Notes under the pieces: generated by a model
Seen by the model: only the letters and a program-made list of their open reading frames with translations
Told to the model about the DNA's origin: nothing
The model's database searches: none
NCBI GenBank assembly: GCA_964460315.1
Contig: CAYWPQ010000010.1
Span: 1-41,751 of the forward strand
DNA from: Lacustribacter sp964460315
Lineage (GTDB): Bacteria; Pseudomonadota; Gammaproteobacteria; Burkholderiales; Burkholderiaceae_A
DNA length: 41,751 nt
Reading direction: 5' to 3'
Part shown: piece by piece, positions 16,662-24,757 of the stretch
Layout of the letters: every line of letters begins with the position of its first letter
Position numbering within the stretch: the stretch's first letter is position 1
Program-made: the position numbers and the translations under genes

Positions 16662-17331
16662 CCTTGACAACACCCTGTTGCCCATTGACAGCGATGTCTC
16701 TTGGGCACAGTTCCTGGTGGACCTAAAAGTGGTGAACGCCGATTGGTATTCGAAACGCAATGACCACTTCTATGCTCAGTACTGTGCGGGCACTCTGGAC
16801 ATTGATGAGTTTCTGGCCTTCCAGCTGGCCCCCTTGGCACAGCACCCCCGAAGCCAGCTGCTGGCCTGGCGCGAACAGTTTATTCGCGAAGTCATCACCC
16901 CCAGTCTGCATCCGAAGGCCTTGGCCCTTGTGCAGCAGCACCAGGCTCAGGGCGATCTCTGCGCGATTGTCACCGCGACCAATTCGTTTATTACCGGGCC
17001 CATTGCACGCGCCTTTGGTATTGAGCATCTGATTGCGACCGAAGTTGAAATTGACGCCAACGGCGAGTTCACCGGTAAGCCCACGGGTCTTCCCAGTTTT
17101 CGTGAAGGTAAGGTCACCCGGGTCGAGCAATGGCTGGCCATGCAAGGCCTTGGTCTCTCTGATTTCGCAGTCTCGGTTTTTTACAGTGATTCATTCAACG
17201 ACCTGCCCCTGCTGGCTCGCGTCACCCGCCCGGTGGCGGTGAACCCCGACGACAAGCTGGCTAAGCACGCAAAGGCTCAGGGCTGGCAGGTGTTGCAGCT
17301 CTTCGAGCGCACGGAAACCACCGATGACTAA
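16639..17331 (+). CDS. HAD-superfamily phosphatase, subfamily IB (SerB-like)
   Basis: Predicted cytosolic phosphomonoesterase. The HAD motifs are all present: FDLDNTLLP (nucleophile D8, acid/base D10), VTATNSF for motif II, a Lys in FREGKVTRVEQW for motif III, and YSDSFNDLPLL for motif IV. A helical cap between motifs I and II (about 15-85) is the subfamily IB arrangement. The 230-residue length and sequence agree with proteins annotated as HAD-IB or histidinol-phosphatase-like in Burkholderiales, where it sits between hda and pcnB as here. The substrate is not known from sequence. It overlaps hda by 23 bp. Confidence 0.88.
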   Translation: MQQLALFDLDNTLLPIDSDVSWAQFLVDLKVVNADWYSKRNDHFYAQYCAGTLDIDEFLAFQLAPLAQHPRSQLLAWREQFIREVITPSLHPKALALVQQHQAQGDLCAIVTATNSFITGPIARAFGIEHLIATEVEIDANGEFTGKPTGLPSFREGKVTRVEQWLAMQGLGLSDFAVSVFYSDSFNDLPLLARVTRPVAVNPDDKLAKHAKAQGWQVLQLFERTETTDD

Positions 17332-17367
17332 AGCGGTCGTCACCCAAAGGCTTGCCCATCCCGAACC

Positions 17368-18747
17368 ATGATTCGAAAGATCTTCAAAAGCCTTGCACGA
17401 CTGGCGCCTGGCAAGCTCTCTCCCAAGGCCGCAAGACGAGCCTCGGAACAAGTTCCCCACGAGCCCGAGGTTTACAAGGGCAACAAGATTGGGATTGACC
17501 CACGGCTGGTGTCGAATGCGGCAATGCGCACGGTGGAAGGGCTTCAGAAAGCCGGCTTTCAGGCCTTCGTGGTGGGTGGGGCGGTGCGCGATCTGTTGCT
17601 GGGTATTCGACCCAAGGATTTCGACGTCGCCACGGATGCCGAGCCTGAACAGGTCCAGCGCTGTTTTCGACGCGCGCGCATTATTGGCCGGCGTTTCCGA
17701 CTGGTTCATGTCATGTTCGGCCCTGAGACGATTGAGGTCTCCACCTTTCGAGCGCTTCAGGCCGACGATCTTGATATTGACGAACACGGCCGAGTGCTGC
17801 GTGACAACGTCTTTGGCGAACAACACGAGGACGCCACCCGCCGGGACTTCACCGTCAATGCGCTCTATTACGACCCCCTCAGCGACAAGGTGCTGGACTA
17901 CCACCATGGGGTGAAAGACCTCAAGAAAAAAGTCTTGCGCATGATCGGTGACCCCGATCACCGCTACCGAGAGGACCCGGTCAGAATGCTTCGAGCCATT
18001 CGCCTTTCGGCCAAGCTTGAATTCACCATCGAGCCCGGCACCCTTGCCCCCATTCGCCCTTTGGCCGATCTCATCCGCAATGTGCCCAACGCACGTCTTT
18101 TTGATGAAATGCTCAAGCTCTTGCATTCCGGCAACGCCTACGCTGGTCTGAAAAAACTTCGTGACGAAGGTCTCCACCACGGATGCCTGCCGCTTCTTGA
18201 CATGATCTTCGATCATGCCGACGACAAGGCCGAGGCCTTTGTCACGCTGGCGTTGCGTGCCACCGATGCACGCATCCATGACGGCAAGCCAGTGTCGTCC
18301 GGTTTTCTTTTTGCAGCCCTTTTGTGGAATCTGGTCTGGGAACGATGGCAGGAACTGCTTCGCGCCGGCGGTCACAGCATTCCCATGCTGAATCAGGCCA
18401 TTGACGAGGTGGTGGATCAGCAGCTGCAGGCCTTGGCCATTCAAAAACGCTATGTCGCCGACATGCGCGACATCTGGCTGATGCAGCCGCGGTTTGAAAA
18501 GCGCCAGTCGGCCACGGTGGCCCGCCTCATGGAGCACCTTCGATTCCGCGCCGGCTACGACTTTTTATTGCTTCGTGCGCAATCGGGTCAATGCGATGCT
18601 GAACTGGCCCAATGGTGGACAGACTACATCGATGCCGACACCGAAGGTCGTGCCGCTTTGATTTCCCAGGCAGCTTCCGCGCGAGGCTCGGCCCCCGCCA
18701 GCAAATCGCGTCGACGCCGGCGCAAGCCCAAGGCAAGCGAGACTTGA
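17368..18747 (+). CDS. pcnB: Poly(A) polymerase I PcnB
   Basis: Adds 3' poly(A) tails that mark RNA for decay. The nucleotidyltransferase domain shows FVVGGAVRDLLLG (GG at 70-71) and the metal-binding DFDVATDAEP (D84, D86), followed by RRDFTVNALYYDP and the RYREDPVRMLRAIRLSAKL segment shared with CCA-adding enzymes. I call PcnB rather than Cca because of the N-terminal extension, the RLVHVMFGPETIEVSTFRA segment, and a strongly basic C-terminal tail (SRRRRRKPK) typical of PAP I. 459 residues, 36 bp after the HAD gene. Its stop (TGA) overlaps the TTG start of folK. Confidence 0.93.
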   Translation: MIRKIFKSLARLAPGKLSPKAARRASEQVPHEPEVYKGNKIGIDPRLVSNAAMRTVEGLQKAGFQAFVVGGAVRDLLLGIRPKDFDVATDAEPEQVQRCFRRARIIGRRFRLVHVMFGPETIEVSTFRALQADDLDIDEHGRVLRDNVFGEQHEDATRRDFTVNALYYDPLSDKVLDYHHGVKDLKKKVLRMIGDPDHRYREDPVRMLRAIRLSAKLEFTIEPGTLAPIRPLADLIRNVPNARLFDEMLKLLHSGNAYAGLKKLRDEGLHHGCLPLLDMIFDHADDKAEAFVTLALRATDARIHDGKPVSSGFLFAALLWNLVWERWQELLRAGGHSIPMLNQAIDEVVDQQLQALAIQKRYVADMRDIWLMQPRFEKRQSATVARLMEHLRFRAGYDFLLLRAQSGQCDAELAQWWTDYIDADTEGRAALISQAASARGSAPASKSRRRRRKPKASET

Positions 18748-19244
18748 CTCATCTGGCGTACATCGGGCTGGGCGGCAATCTTGGTGATCCTGCGCCAACC
18801 CTTCGGCAGGCGCTGGATCAGCTTGCTGGACACCCCGACATTCAGCTCATTGCCTGTTCGCCGTTTTACCGCACCAAGCCAGTTGATGCCAAAGGGCCCG
18901 ACTTCTGTAATGCGGCAGCAAAAATTGCGACATCGCTTTCGGCCATTCAGCTGCTCGAACTTCTTCTTGCCACCGAACAGGCTTTCGGCCGAACGCGTGA
19001 CAGCTGGCATGCGCCGCGAACACTTGACCTTGATCTTCTTGCCTATGACTCGGTTCGGATCATCAGCTCACAGCTGACCGTGCCACACCCTCGCGCGCAC
19101 GAACGCGCCTTTGTGCTGGTGCCCCTGTGTGACATTGAACCTAGTCTGATGATTGGCGAAGTGAACGGCGGCAATGCCCAGAGCGCACAGGCCTGGCTGA
19201 ATTCTCTGAGCCCAGCATCACTGGGCGAGGTCTCTCCATGGTGA
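18744..19244 (+). CDS. folK: 2-amino-4-hydroxy-6-hydroxymethyldihydropteridine pyrophosphokinase FolK, TTG start
   Basis: Transfers pyrophosphate from ATP to the pterin in folate synthesis. The family signatures are AYIGLGGNLGDP at the N-terminus, SPFYRTKPVD, FCNAAAKI, FGRTRDSWHAPRTLDLDLLAYD (the diagnostic RxxxxxPRxxDLDLL) and the late VPHPRAHERAFVLVPL. A frame from 18612 lies inside pcnB and its leader is not family sequence. The first usable codon is TTG at 18744, overlapping the pcnB TGA as TTGA, giving 166 residues that start THLAYIGLG; this fits the family exactly. Coupled translation after pcnB is likely. Confidence 0.93.
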   Translation: MTHLAYIGLGGNLGDPAPTLRQALDQLAGHPDIQLIACSPFYRTKPVDAKGPDFCNAAAKIATSLSAIQLLELLLATEQAFGRTRDSWHAPRTLDLDLLAYDSVRIISSQLTVPHPRAHERAFVLVPLCDIEPSLMIGEVNGGNAQSAQAWLNSLSPASLGEVSPW

Positions 19245-19257
19245 GACAATAGCGTTC

Positions 19258-19941
19258 ATGAGCACTGTCCTGCCCGACTCCGACAGCCGGCCCGCATGGG
19301 CTGAGCGGTTTCGATCCATCGTGATCGAGGGGCCCATTGGCGTGGGCAAGAGCAGCCTGGCCAGAAAGTTTTCTGAACGCTTTGGCTACACGCCCTTGCT
19401 TGAAGCGCCCCAAGAGAACCCCTTTCTCGCCAAGTTTTACAGAGACAGCGCACGTTATGCGCTGCCCACACAGCTTTTTTTCTTGTTTCAGCGAATTGAT
19501 CAGTTGAGGGACATCACCCAGCGTGATTTCTTTTCGGAGACAGTGATCAGTGACTTCATGATTGACAAAGACCCCCTCTTTGCCCGGCTCACGCTCTCCG
19601 AGGAGGAGCTTTCCTTGTATCTGAAGATCTTCGAGGTGCAAAAACCTCAGGCCCCCACGCCTGATCTGGTGGTGGTCTTGCAGGCTTCGGCCGATGCGCT
19701 GATTGAACGCATCCGCGGACGAGGCATTCCCATGGAACAGTACATGTCCGAGGACTACCTTCGCAGCCTTTCCGAGGCCTATACCCATTTCTTTCACCAC
19801 TATGAGCAGGCACCCGTGTTGATTGTCAACACGGACCAGCTCAACCCCATCGAACGGGAAGAAGATTTCTCGGTACTGATTCAACAGATCGCCAACTTCA
19901 AAGGTCGCCGAGCGTATTTCAATTCGCTCAATGACTTCTAA
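19258..19941 (+). CDS. Deoxynucleoside kinase (deoxyadenosine/deoxyguanosine kinase family)
   Basis: Predicted salvage kinase for deoxynucleosides, cytosolic. The P-loop is GPIGVGKSS (25-33), followed by the family segments NPFLAKFYRD, PTQLFFLFQR (substrate pocket) and the DFFSETVISDFMIDKDPLFA block; the LID arginines are in LIERIRGRGIPMEQ. Length 227 fits the dNK family. Which deoxynucleoside it prefers cannot be read from sequence. The position between folK and panC is conserved in Burkholderiales. It starts 13 bp after folK; panC follows after 15 bp. Confidence 0.9.
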   Translation: MSTVLPDSDSRPAWAERFRSIVIEGPIGVGKSSLARKFSERFGYTPLLEAPQENPFLAKFYRDSARYALPTQLFFLFQRIDQLRDITQRDFFSETVISDFMIDKDPLFARLTLSEEELSLYLKIFEVQKPQAPTPDLVVVLQASADALIERIRGRGIPMEQYMSEDYLRSLSEAYTHFFHHYEQAPVLIVNTDQLNPIEREEDFSVLIQQIANFKGRRAYFNSLNDF

Positions 19942-19956
19942 GCGGGAATTCAAGCA

Positions 19957-20817
19957 ATGAAGATCGTCAAAACCATTGCGGAGCTTCGTTCACAGCTTCG
20001 TGGCCAGCTTCGCACAGCCTTCGTCCCCACCATGGGCAATCTGCATGAGGGGCATCTGTCGCTCATGCGACTGGCGGCCAATCACGGGGACCCAGTGGTG
20101 GCCTCAATTTTTGTAAACCGCCTGCAGTTTGGCCCCAGCGAAGATTTCGACACCTATCCGCGGACGATGGAAGACGATATTGCCAAGCTGGAAAAGGAAG
20201 GGGTCTATGTGCTCTTTGCGCCGGATGAGTCCGAGATGTATCCGGTGCCGCAGGACTATCGCATCAGCCCTCCCCATGACCTTGGCGATATTTTGGAAGG
20301 AGAATTTCGACCGGGGTTTTTTATTGGCGTCACCACCGTGGTGATGAAGCTTCTGCAGTGCGTTCAGCCGCAGGTGTCCGTCTTCGGCAAGAAGGATTAC
20401 CAACAGCTGATGATTATCCGAAGAATGTGTCAGCAGTTTTCAATTCCCACAGAGGTCATTCCGGCCGAGACCGTCCGAGAGGACGATGGTCTGGCCATGT
20501 CGTCGCGCAATCGTTACCTGAATTCAGACGAACGTCGTGAGGCCGTATGGCTTTCGAAAACCCTTCAGCAGGTGGCTGAGCGAGTTCGGGGCGGCATGTC
20601 CACGATGTCGCTGGGCGTGAACGACCTGGCTGAACTTGAACAGGCAGCCATTCAGAATCTTCGCCAGCGGGGATGGCTTAGCGATTACATCGCCATTCGT
20701 CGACGTGTTGACCTGAAGCAGCCCACCACGGAAGACCTGGCCAAGCCCGATCAGCTGGTGGTGTTGGCGGCCGCCAGGCTTGGGAAAACTCGCCTCATTG
20801 ACAACCTCGAGATCTAA
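19957..20817 (+). CDS. panC: Pantothenate synthetase PanC
   Basis: Condenses pantoate with beta-alanine using ATP, the last step to pantothenate. The signatures are TMGNLHEGHLSLMRLA (HxGH at 30-33), VASIFVNRLQFGPSEDFDTYPRT, VFGKKDYQQLMIIRRM and AMSSRNRYLNSDERR with its KMSKS-like loop. Length 286 is typical. Last gene of the plus-strand run hda-HAD-pcnB-folK-dNK-panC. It is convergent with the sucCD unit, and no clear terminator hairpin lies in the spacer. Confidence 0.96.
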   Translation: MKIVKTIAELRSQLRGQLRTAFVPTMGNLHEGHLSLMRLAANHGDPVVASIFVNRLQFGPSEDFDTYPRTMEDDIAKLEKEGVYVLFAPDESEMYPVPQDYRISPPHDLGDILEGEFRPGFFIGVTTVVMKLLQCVQPQVSVFGKKDYQQLMIIRRMCQQFSIPTEVIPAETVREDDGLAMSSRNRYLNSDERREAVWLSKTLQQVAERVRGGMSTMSLGVNDLAELEQAAIQNLRQRGWLSDYIAIRRRVDLKQPTTEDLAKPDQLVVLAAARLGKTRLIDNLEI

Positions 20818-20834
20818 AAGATCGGGGGTGGTGA

Positions 20835-20927
20835 CTAGCGGATAAGTACCGCCACCACGAAGGCGACCAGGGCGATGACGCCCATGGTCTTGAGGATAGT
20901 TTTTGAGTTCTGGTTGGGTGGGTTCAT
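20835..20927 (-). CDS. Possible 30-residue single-span membrane peptide after sucD
   Basis: Too short to be listed by usual gene finders. An ATG at 20927 lies 7 bp after the sucD stop on the same strand and opens 30 codons ending in TAG. The product has a polar N-terminus (MNPPNQNSKTILKT, two Lys) and then an uninterrupted hydrophobic stretch of about 14 residues (MGVIALVAFVVAVLI) ending in Arg, a plausible single membrane span with positively charged ends. No strong Shine-Dalgarno is seen. I do not recognise a family. Without it the sucD-panC spacer is 117 bp. Coding status rests only on position and composition. Confidence 0.45.
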   Translation of the reverse strand: MNPPNQNSKTILKTMGVIALVAFVVAVLIR

Positions 20928-20934
20928 TCTGGAC

Positions 20935-21816
20935 TCACAAGACCGACTTCAAAAGCTTGCCCATCTCGGATGGGTTCTTGGTGGTCTTGATGCCACAAGC
21001 TTCCATGATTTCAAGCTTGGCCTGCGCTGTATCTGCACCGCCGGAAATCAGAGCGCCTGCATGGCCCATCCGCTTTCCTGGGGGCGCAGTGACCCCAGCA
21101 ATGAAGCCGACCACGGGCTTTTTCATGTTGTCCTTCGCCCACTGCGCGGCATTGACCTCGTCGGGGCCACCAATTTCACCAATCATGATGACGGCGTCCG
21201 TGTCGGGGTCGTCATTGAAGAGTTTCAGAACATCGATGTGCTTTAGGCCATTGATGGGGTCGCCACCGATGCCCACGGCCGATGACTGACCAAGACCCAT
21301 TTCGGTCACCTGGCCCACCGCTTCATAGGTCAGGGTTCCGGATCGGGAAACAATGCCAATGCGGCCCTTGCGGTGAATGTGGCCGGGCATGATGCCGATC
21401 TTGATTTCTTCGGGGGTGATCAGCCCTGGGCAATTGGGGCCCAAGAGCAGGGTCTTTTTGTTCATGGCGCGCATTTTGTTACGGACCACCATCATGTCGC
21501 GAACGGGAATGCCTTCTGTGATGCAGATGGCGAGGTCGAGATCCGCTTCGACGGCCTCCCAGATGGCGTCAGCGGCACCGGCAGGTGGAACATAAATGAC
21601 GGACACCGTCGCGCCTGTGGCTGCCTTGGCGTCTTTCACAGAGGCGTAGATGGGAATGCCCTCGAAATCTTCACCCGCTTTCTTTGGGTTCACACCGGCC
21701 ACGAAACAGTTTTTTCCATTGGCGTAGTCACGGCACATGCGGGTGTGAAATTGACCGGTCTTGCCCGTGATGCCTTGGGTGATGACCTTGGTATTTTGAT
21801 TGATCAGAATTGACAT
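20935..21816 (-). CDS. sucD: Succinate-CoA ligase [ADP-forming] subunit alpha
   Basis: With SucC, interconverts succinyl-CoA and succinate with substrate-level phosphorylation in the TCA cycle. The CoA-binding Rossmann domain is at the N-terminus (ILINQNTKVITQGITGKTG). The phosphohistidine loop is GKRMGHAGALISGG near residue 250, and the LLGPNCPGLITP and GIVSRSGTLTYE motifs are intact. Length 293 is normal. The start is 20 bp after the sucC stop. Confidence 0.97.
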   Translation of the reverse strand: MSILINQNTKVITQGITGKTGQFHTRMCRDYANGKNCFVAGVNPKKAGEDFEGIPIYASVKDAKAATGATVSVIYVPPAGAADAIWEAVEADLDLAICITEGIPVRDMMVVRNKMRAMNKKTLLLGPNCPGLITPEEIKIGIMPGHIHRKGRIGIVSRSGTLTYEAVGQVTEMGLGQSSAVGIGGDPINGLKHIDVLKLFNDDPDTDAVIMIGEIGGPDEVNAAQWAKDNMKKPVVGFIAGVTAPPGKRMGHAGALISGGADTAQAKLEIMEACGIKTTKNPSEMGKLLKSVL

Positions 21817-21836
21817 GTTGATTTGCTCCCCTGGGC

Positions 21837-23003
21837 TCAGGCTTTTTTGGCGGCGTCGACAACCTGCTTGGCCGCGTCGGCCATGGTGTCGGCGGTAATG
21901 ATGGGCAGACCGGATTCGGCAAGAATTTTCTTGCCCTGGTCTTCGTTGGTTCCCTTCATCCGCACCACCAACGGAACCTTCAGGCCCACGGCACGAGATG
22001 CCGCAACCACGCCGTCGGCGATCACATCGCAGCGCATGATGCCGCCAAAGATGTTGACCAGGATGGCCTTCACATTGGGGTTAGCCAACATGATCTTGAA
22101 AGCCTCGGTGACTTTTTCAGTGGTAGCACCACCACCGACGTCAAGGAAGTTGGCGGGCTCGCCGCCGAAGAGCTTGATGGTGTCCATGGTGGCCATGGCC
22201 AGGCCAGCACCATTCACCAAGCAGCCGATGTTGCCGTCAAGCTGGATGTAGGCCAGATCGAACTTCGAGGCTTCGATCTCAGCAGGATCTTCTTCGTCGA
22301 GGTCACGCATCTCGACGATCTCTGGATGACGATAGAGTGCGTTGGAATCGAAGTTCCACTTCGCATCAAGCGCAATCACTTTGCCGTCGCCCGTCAGAAT
22401 GAGTGGGTTGATTTCTGCAAGCGATGCATCGGTGTCCCAAAAAGCCTGATACAGGCCCTTCAGAATGGTTCGCGCCTGGGGCAGCGATGCTGCGGGCACG
22501 CCGATCTTGGTGGCCAGGCTGTCGGCATCGGCGTCGGTCAGGCCCGTGGCCGGGTCGACAAATACCTTATGAATTTTCTCGGGGTGGCTCTCGGCCACTT
22601 CCTCGATGTCCATGCCGCCTTCGCTCGAACCCATCAGGCAAACACGTTGGGTGACCCGGTCAGTGACCACGGCGACATAGAGCTCTTTCTTGATGTCCGC
22701 GCCTTCTTCGATCAGAAGGCGGCGGACTTTTTGACCACCGGGACCGGTTTGGTGGGTGACCAGCTGCATGCCCAGGATGTTGCTGGCGTAGGTTTTCACT
22801 TCATCGAGTGATTTGGCCACTTTGACGCCGCCACCTTTACCGCGACCACCGGCATGAATCTGAGCCTTGACCACCCAAACTGGGCCGCCGAGGTCTTGGG
22901 CTGCTTTGACAGCCTCATCTACAGAAAAGCAGGGTGTTCCGCGCGGAACAGACACACCATATTTGCGCAGGATTTCCTTGCCTTGGTATTCGTGAATTTT
23001 CAT
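21837..23003 (-). CDS. sucC: Succinate-CoA ligase [ADP-forming] subunit beta
   Basis: Nucleotide-binding subunit of succinyl-CoA synthetase. The ATP-grasp domain covers roughly residues 1-230 (MKIHEYQGKEILRKYGV, then KAQIHAGGRGKGGGVK), and the ligase domain follows with NGAGLAMATMDTIKLFGG and NIFGGIMRCDVIADGV. 388 residues, the standard length. It lies 23 bp after recX and before sucD, so recA-recX-sucC-sucD could form one transcript, an arrangement also known from other Burkholderiales. Confidence 0.97.
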   Translation of the reverse strand: MKIHEYQGKEILRKYGVSVPRGTPCFSVDEAVKAAQDLGGPVWVVKAQIHAGGRGKGGGVKVAKSLDEVKTYASNILGMQLVTHQTGPGGQKVRRLLIEEGADIKKELYVAVVTDRVTQRVCLMGSSEGGMDIEEVAESHPEKIHKVFVDPATGLTDADADSLATKIGVPAASLPQARTILKGLYQAFWDTDASLAEINPLILTGDGKVIALDAKWNFDSNALYRHPEIVEMRDLDEEDPAEIEASKFDLAYIQLDGNIGCLVNGAGLAMATMDTIKLFGGEPANFLDVGGGATTEKVTEAFKIMLANPNVKAILVNIFGGIMRCDVIADGVVAASRAVGLKVPLVVRMKGTNEDQGKKILAESGLPIITADTMADAAKQVVDAAKKA

Positions 23004-23026
23004 TATGAGAGCCCCCTGATTAACCC

Positions 23027-23503
23027 TTAGAGTTTATCACGCAGCCCCTTGAACAATTGGCCGATGGCTTCGGCCGAGAAGCCCCGCTGGGCAAGGAACC
23101 GTTGCTGTTTTATCCGCTCGTCGGCCGAGCTGGGGGGGGTGCCGAACCTCTTGTTCCAGACCTGTTGCAGGCGATCTGTTTCTGAGGCCCGAAGCTGATC
23201 CACGACCGAGTCAAGCGCGCCGCCCTCAATGCCTTTTTGCTGAAGCTCGTGCCTTACCCGAGCGGCGCCGTATTTCGCGCCCCTTACCCGACCGATGGAT
23301 TCGGCACAGCGTTGGTCTGAAAGGAGTCCTTCAGACTCGAGGTCTGAGAGGACGGAGTCGAGCTGTTCGTGATCAGAGGCCAGGGGCAAGAGTTTGGTGA
23401 AGAGCTCTTGCCGAGAATATTCCCTTCGAGAGAGAGCCGCGATGGCTCTCCCCCGAAGGGAGGCTGAAGAAAGGGGTTCTGATGGGGCACGGCTTTTCAA
23501 CAT
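23027..23503 (-). CDS. recX: Regulatory protein RecX
   Basis: Binds RecA filaments and limits their extension and activity. The 158 residues show the three-helix RecX repeats: RGRAIAALSRREYSRQELFTKLL, then DQRCAESIGRVRGAKYGAARVRHELQQKGI and the C-terminal QQRFLAQRGFSAEAIGQLFKGL. The gene lies 23 bp after recA on the same strand, the classic position, and would be induced with it by DNA damage. Confidence 0.93.
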   Translation of the reverse strand: MLKSRAPSEPLSSASLRGRAIAALSRREYSRQELFTKLLPLASDHEQLDSVLSDLESEGLLSDQRCAESIGRVRGAKYGAARVRHELQQKGIEGGALDSVVDQLRASETDRLQQVWNKRFGTPPSSADERIKQQRFLAQRGFSAEAIGQLFKGLRDKL

Positions 23504-23526
23504 GGAGAACCGGGCCCGTTTGGGGT

Positions 23527-24624
23527 TTACTCTTCGGCGGCTGCCTCTGCGGCTTGAGCCGCCTCAGCCGCTTTTGCTGCTGCCTTCGGGGAGAGCTCAG
23601 AGGCCTGCCTTGCTGAAACACCAAACTTTTCGCGCAGCTTGTTTTCAATCTCAAAAGCGAGCGCTGGATTTTGGCGCAGGAATTCGCGGGCATTGTCTTT
23701 GCCCTGCCCGATTCGCTCACCGTTGTAGCTGTACCAGGCGCCTGACTTTTCCACAACATCAGCCTCGGAGCCGAGATCGAGGATTTCGCCTTCACGCGAG
23801 ATTCCCTCGCCGTAGAGGATGTCAAAGGTGGCTGCCTTAAAGGGTGGGGCTACCTTGTTCTTGACCACCTTGACCTTGGTTTCAGAGCCCGTGACCTCGT
23901 CGCCTTTTTTGATGGATCCGGTGCGACGGATATCAAGGCGAACGGATGAATAAAACTTCAGGGCATTACCGCCGGTGGTGGTTTCCGGGTTGCCAAACAT
24001 GACACCGATCTTCATACGGATTTGGTTGATGAAGATGACGAGTGTGTTGGTGCGGTTGATCGTTCCGGTGAGTTTTCTCAGCGCCTGAGACATGAGTCTG
24101 GCCTGAAGACCGGGGAGAGAGTCGCCCATTTCGCCTTCGATTTCAGCCTTCGGGGTAAGCGCAGCGACGGAGTCAACCACGATGAGATCGACCGACCCCG
24201 AACGGACCAGAGCATCCACAATTTCGAGGGCTTGCTCGCCGGTGTCTGGCTGGGAAATGAGAAGGTCACTTAGGTCGACGCCAAGCTTTTGCGCGTACTG
24301 GGTGTCAAGCGCGTGTTCCGCGTCAACGAAGGCACATGTGCCACCAATCTTTTGCATTTCCGCAATGACCTGAAGCGTGAGGGTGGTTTTGCCCGACGAT
24401 TCCGGACCGTAAATTTCCACGACTCGGCCGCGAGGCAGGCCGCCCACGCCCAGGGCTAGGTCAAGCCCCAAAGAGCCTGTTGAGACCACTTGAATGTCGG
24501 GAGCGACTTCGTTTTCCCCCATGCGCATGATCGAGCCTTTGCCGAACTGCTTTTCGATTTGGGAGAGGGCAGCGGCTAGGGCCTTGGCCTTTTCTGCGCG
24601 GGTTTTGTCTTGTTTGTCTTGCAT
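23527..24624 (-). CDS. recA: Recombinase RecA
   Basis: ATP-dependent DNA strand-exchange protein and co-protease for LexA cleavage. The Walker A is GPESSGKT (73-80), with the DALVRSGSVDLIVVDSVAALTPKAE Walker B region split here for brevity as DLIVVDSVAALTP, loop L1 around EGEMGDSLPGLQARLMSQAL and loop L2 in MFGNPETTTGGNALKFY. 365 residues with an Ala/Glu-rich acidic tail. A LexA box sits inside the promoter spacer upstream (24667-24682). Followed by recX. Start ATG at 24624 gives MQDKQDKTRAEKAKAL, normal for relatives. Confidence 0.98.
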   Translation of the reverse strand: MQDKQDKTRAEKAKALAAALSQIEKQFGKGSIMRMGENEVAPDIQVVSTGSLGLDLALGVGGLPRGRVVEIYGPESSGKTTLTLQVIAEMQKIGGTCAFVDAEHALDTQYAQKLGVDLSDLLISQPDTGEQALEIVDALVRSGSVDLIVVDSVAALTPKAEIEGEMGDSLPGLQARLMSQALRKLTGTINRTNTLVIFINQIRMKIGVMFGNPETTTGGNALKFYSSVRLDIRRTGSIKKGDEVTGSETKVKVVKNKVAPPFKAATFDILYGEGISREGEILDLGSEADVVEKSGAWYSYNGERIGQGKDNAREFLRQNPALAFEIENKLREKFGVSARQASELSPKAAAKAAEAAQAAEAAAEE

Positions 24625-24660
24625 GGTCAGGTTCCTTTGATTGGGGCAGGCATGAGGGGA

Positions 24661-24689
24661 ATACTACTGTATAAAAAAACAGCTTTCAA
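24661..24689 (-). promoter_or_regulatory. recA promoter (sigma-70 type)
   Basis: On the minus strand, -35 TTGAAA (24684-24689) and -10 TAGTAT (24661-24666) are separated by exactly 17 bp. The -10 lies 36 bp before the recA start codon. The LexA box fills 16 of the 17 spacer bases, so repressor and RNA polymerase binding would exclude each other. Confidence 0.75.
24667..24682 (-). promoter_or_regulatory. LexA (SOS) box of recA
   Basis: CTGTATAAAAAAACAG matches the beta/gammaproteobacterial LexA operator CTGT-N8-ACAG exactly, with an AT-rich core. It predicts SOS induction of recA and of the co-directional recX, with possible read-through into sucCD. Confidence 0.9.
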
Positions 24690-24757
24690 GCGAATTTTGA
24701 TTGTAGAAACCCTTAAACCCGTTTGACTACTAGCGGGATTGCCTAGGCCCTTAAAAC

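Noticed and set aside
17191..18537. 448-codon open frame on the minus strand opposite pcnB
   Set aside because: It is antisense to a clear poly(A) polymerase and its translation shows no known domain; long antisense frames arise from codon bias in GC-rich genes.
24690..24757. A second gene or small RNA between cinA and recA
   Set aside because: The AT-rich stretch is explained by the recA promoter and LexA box; no ORF or clear hairpin was seen in the remaining bases.
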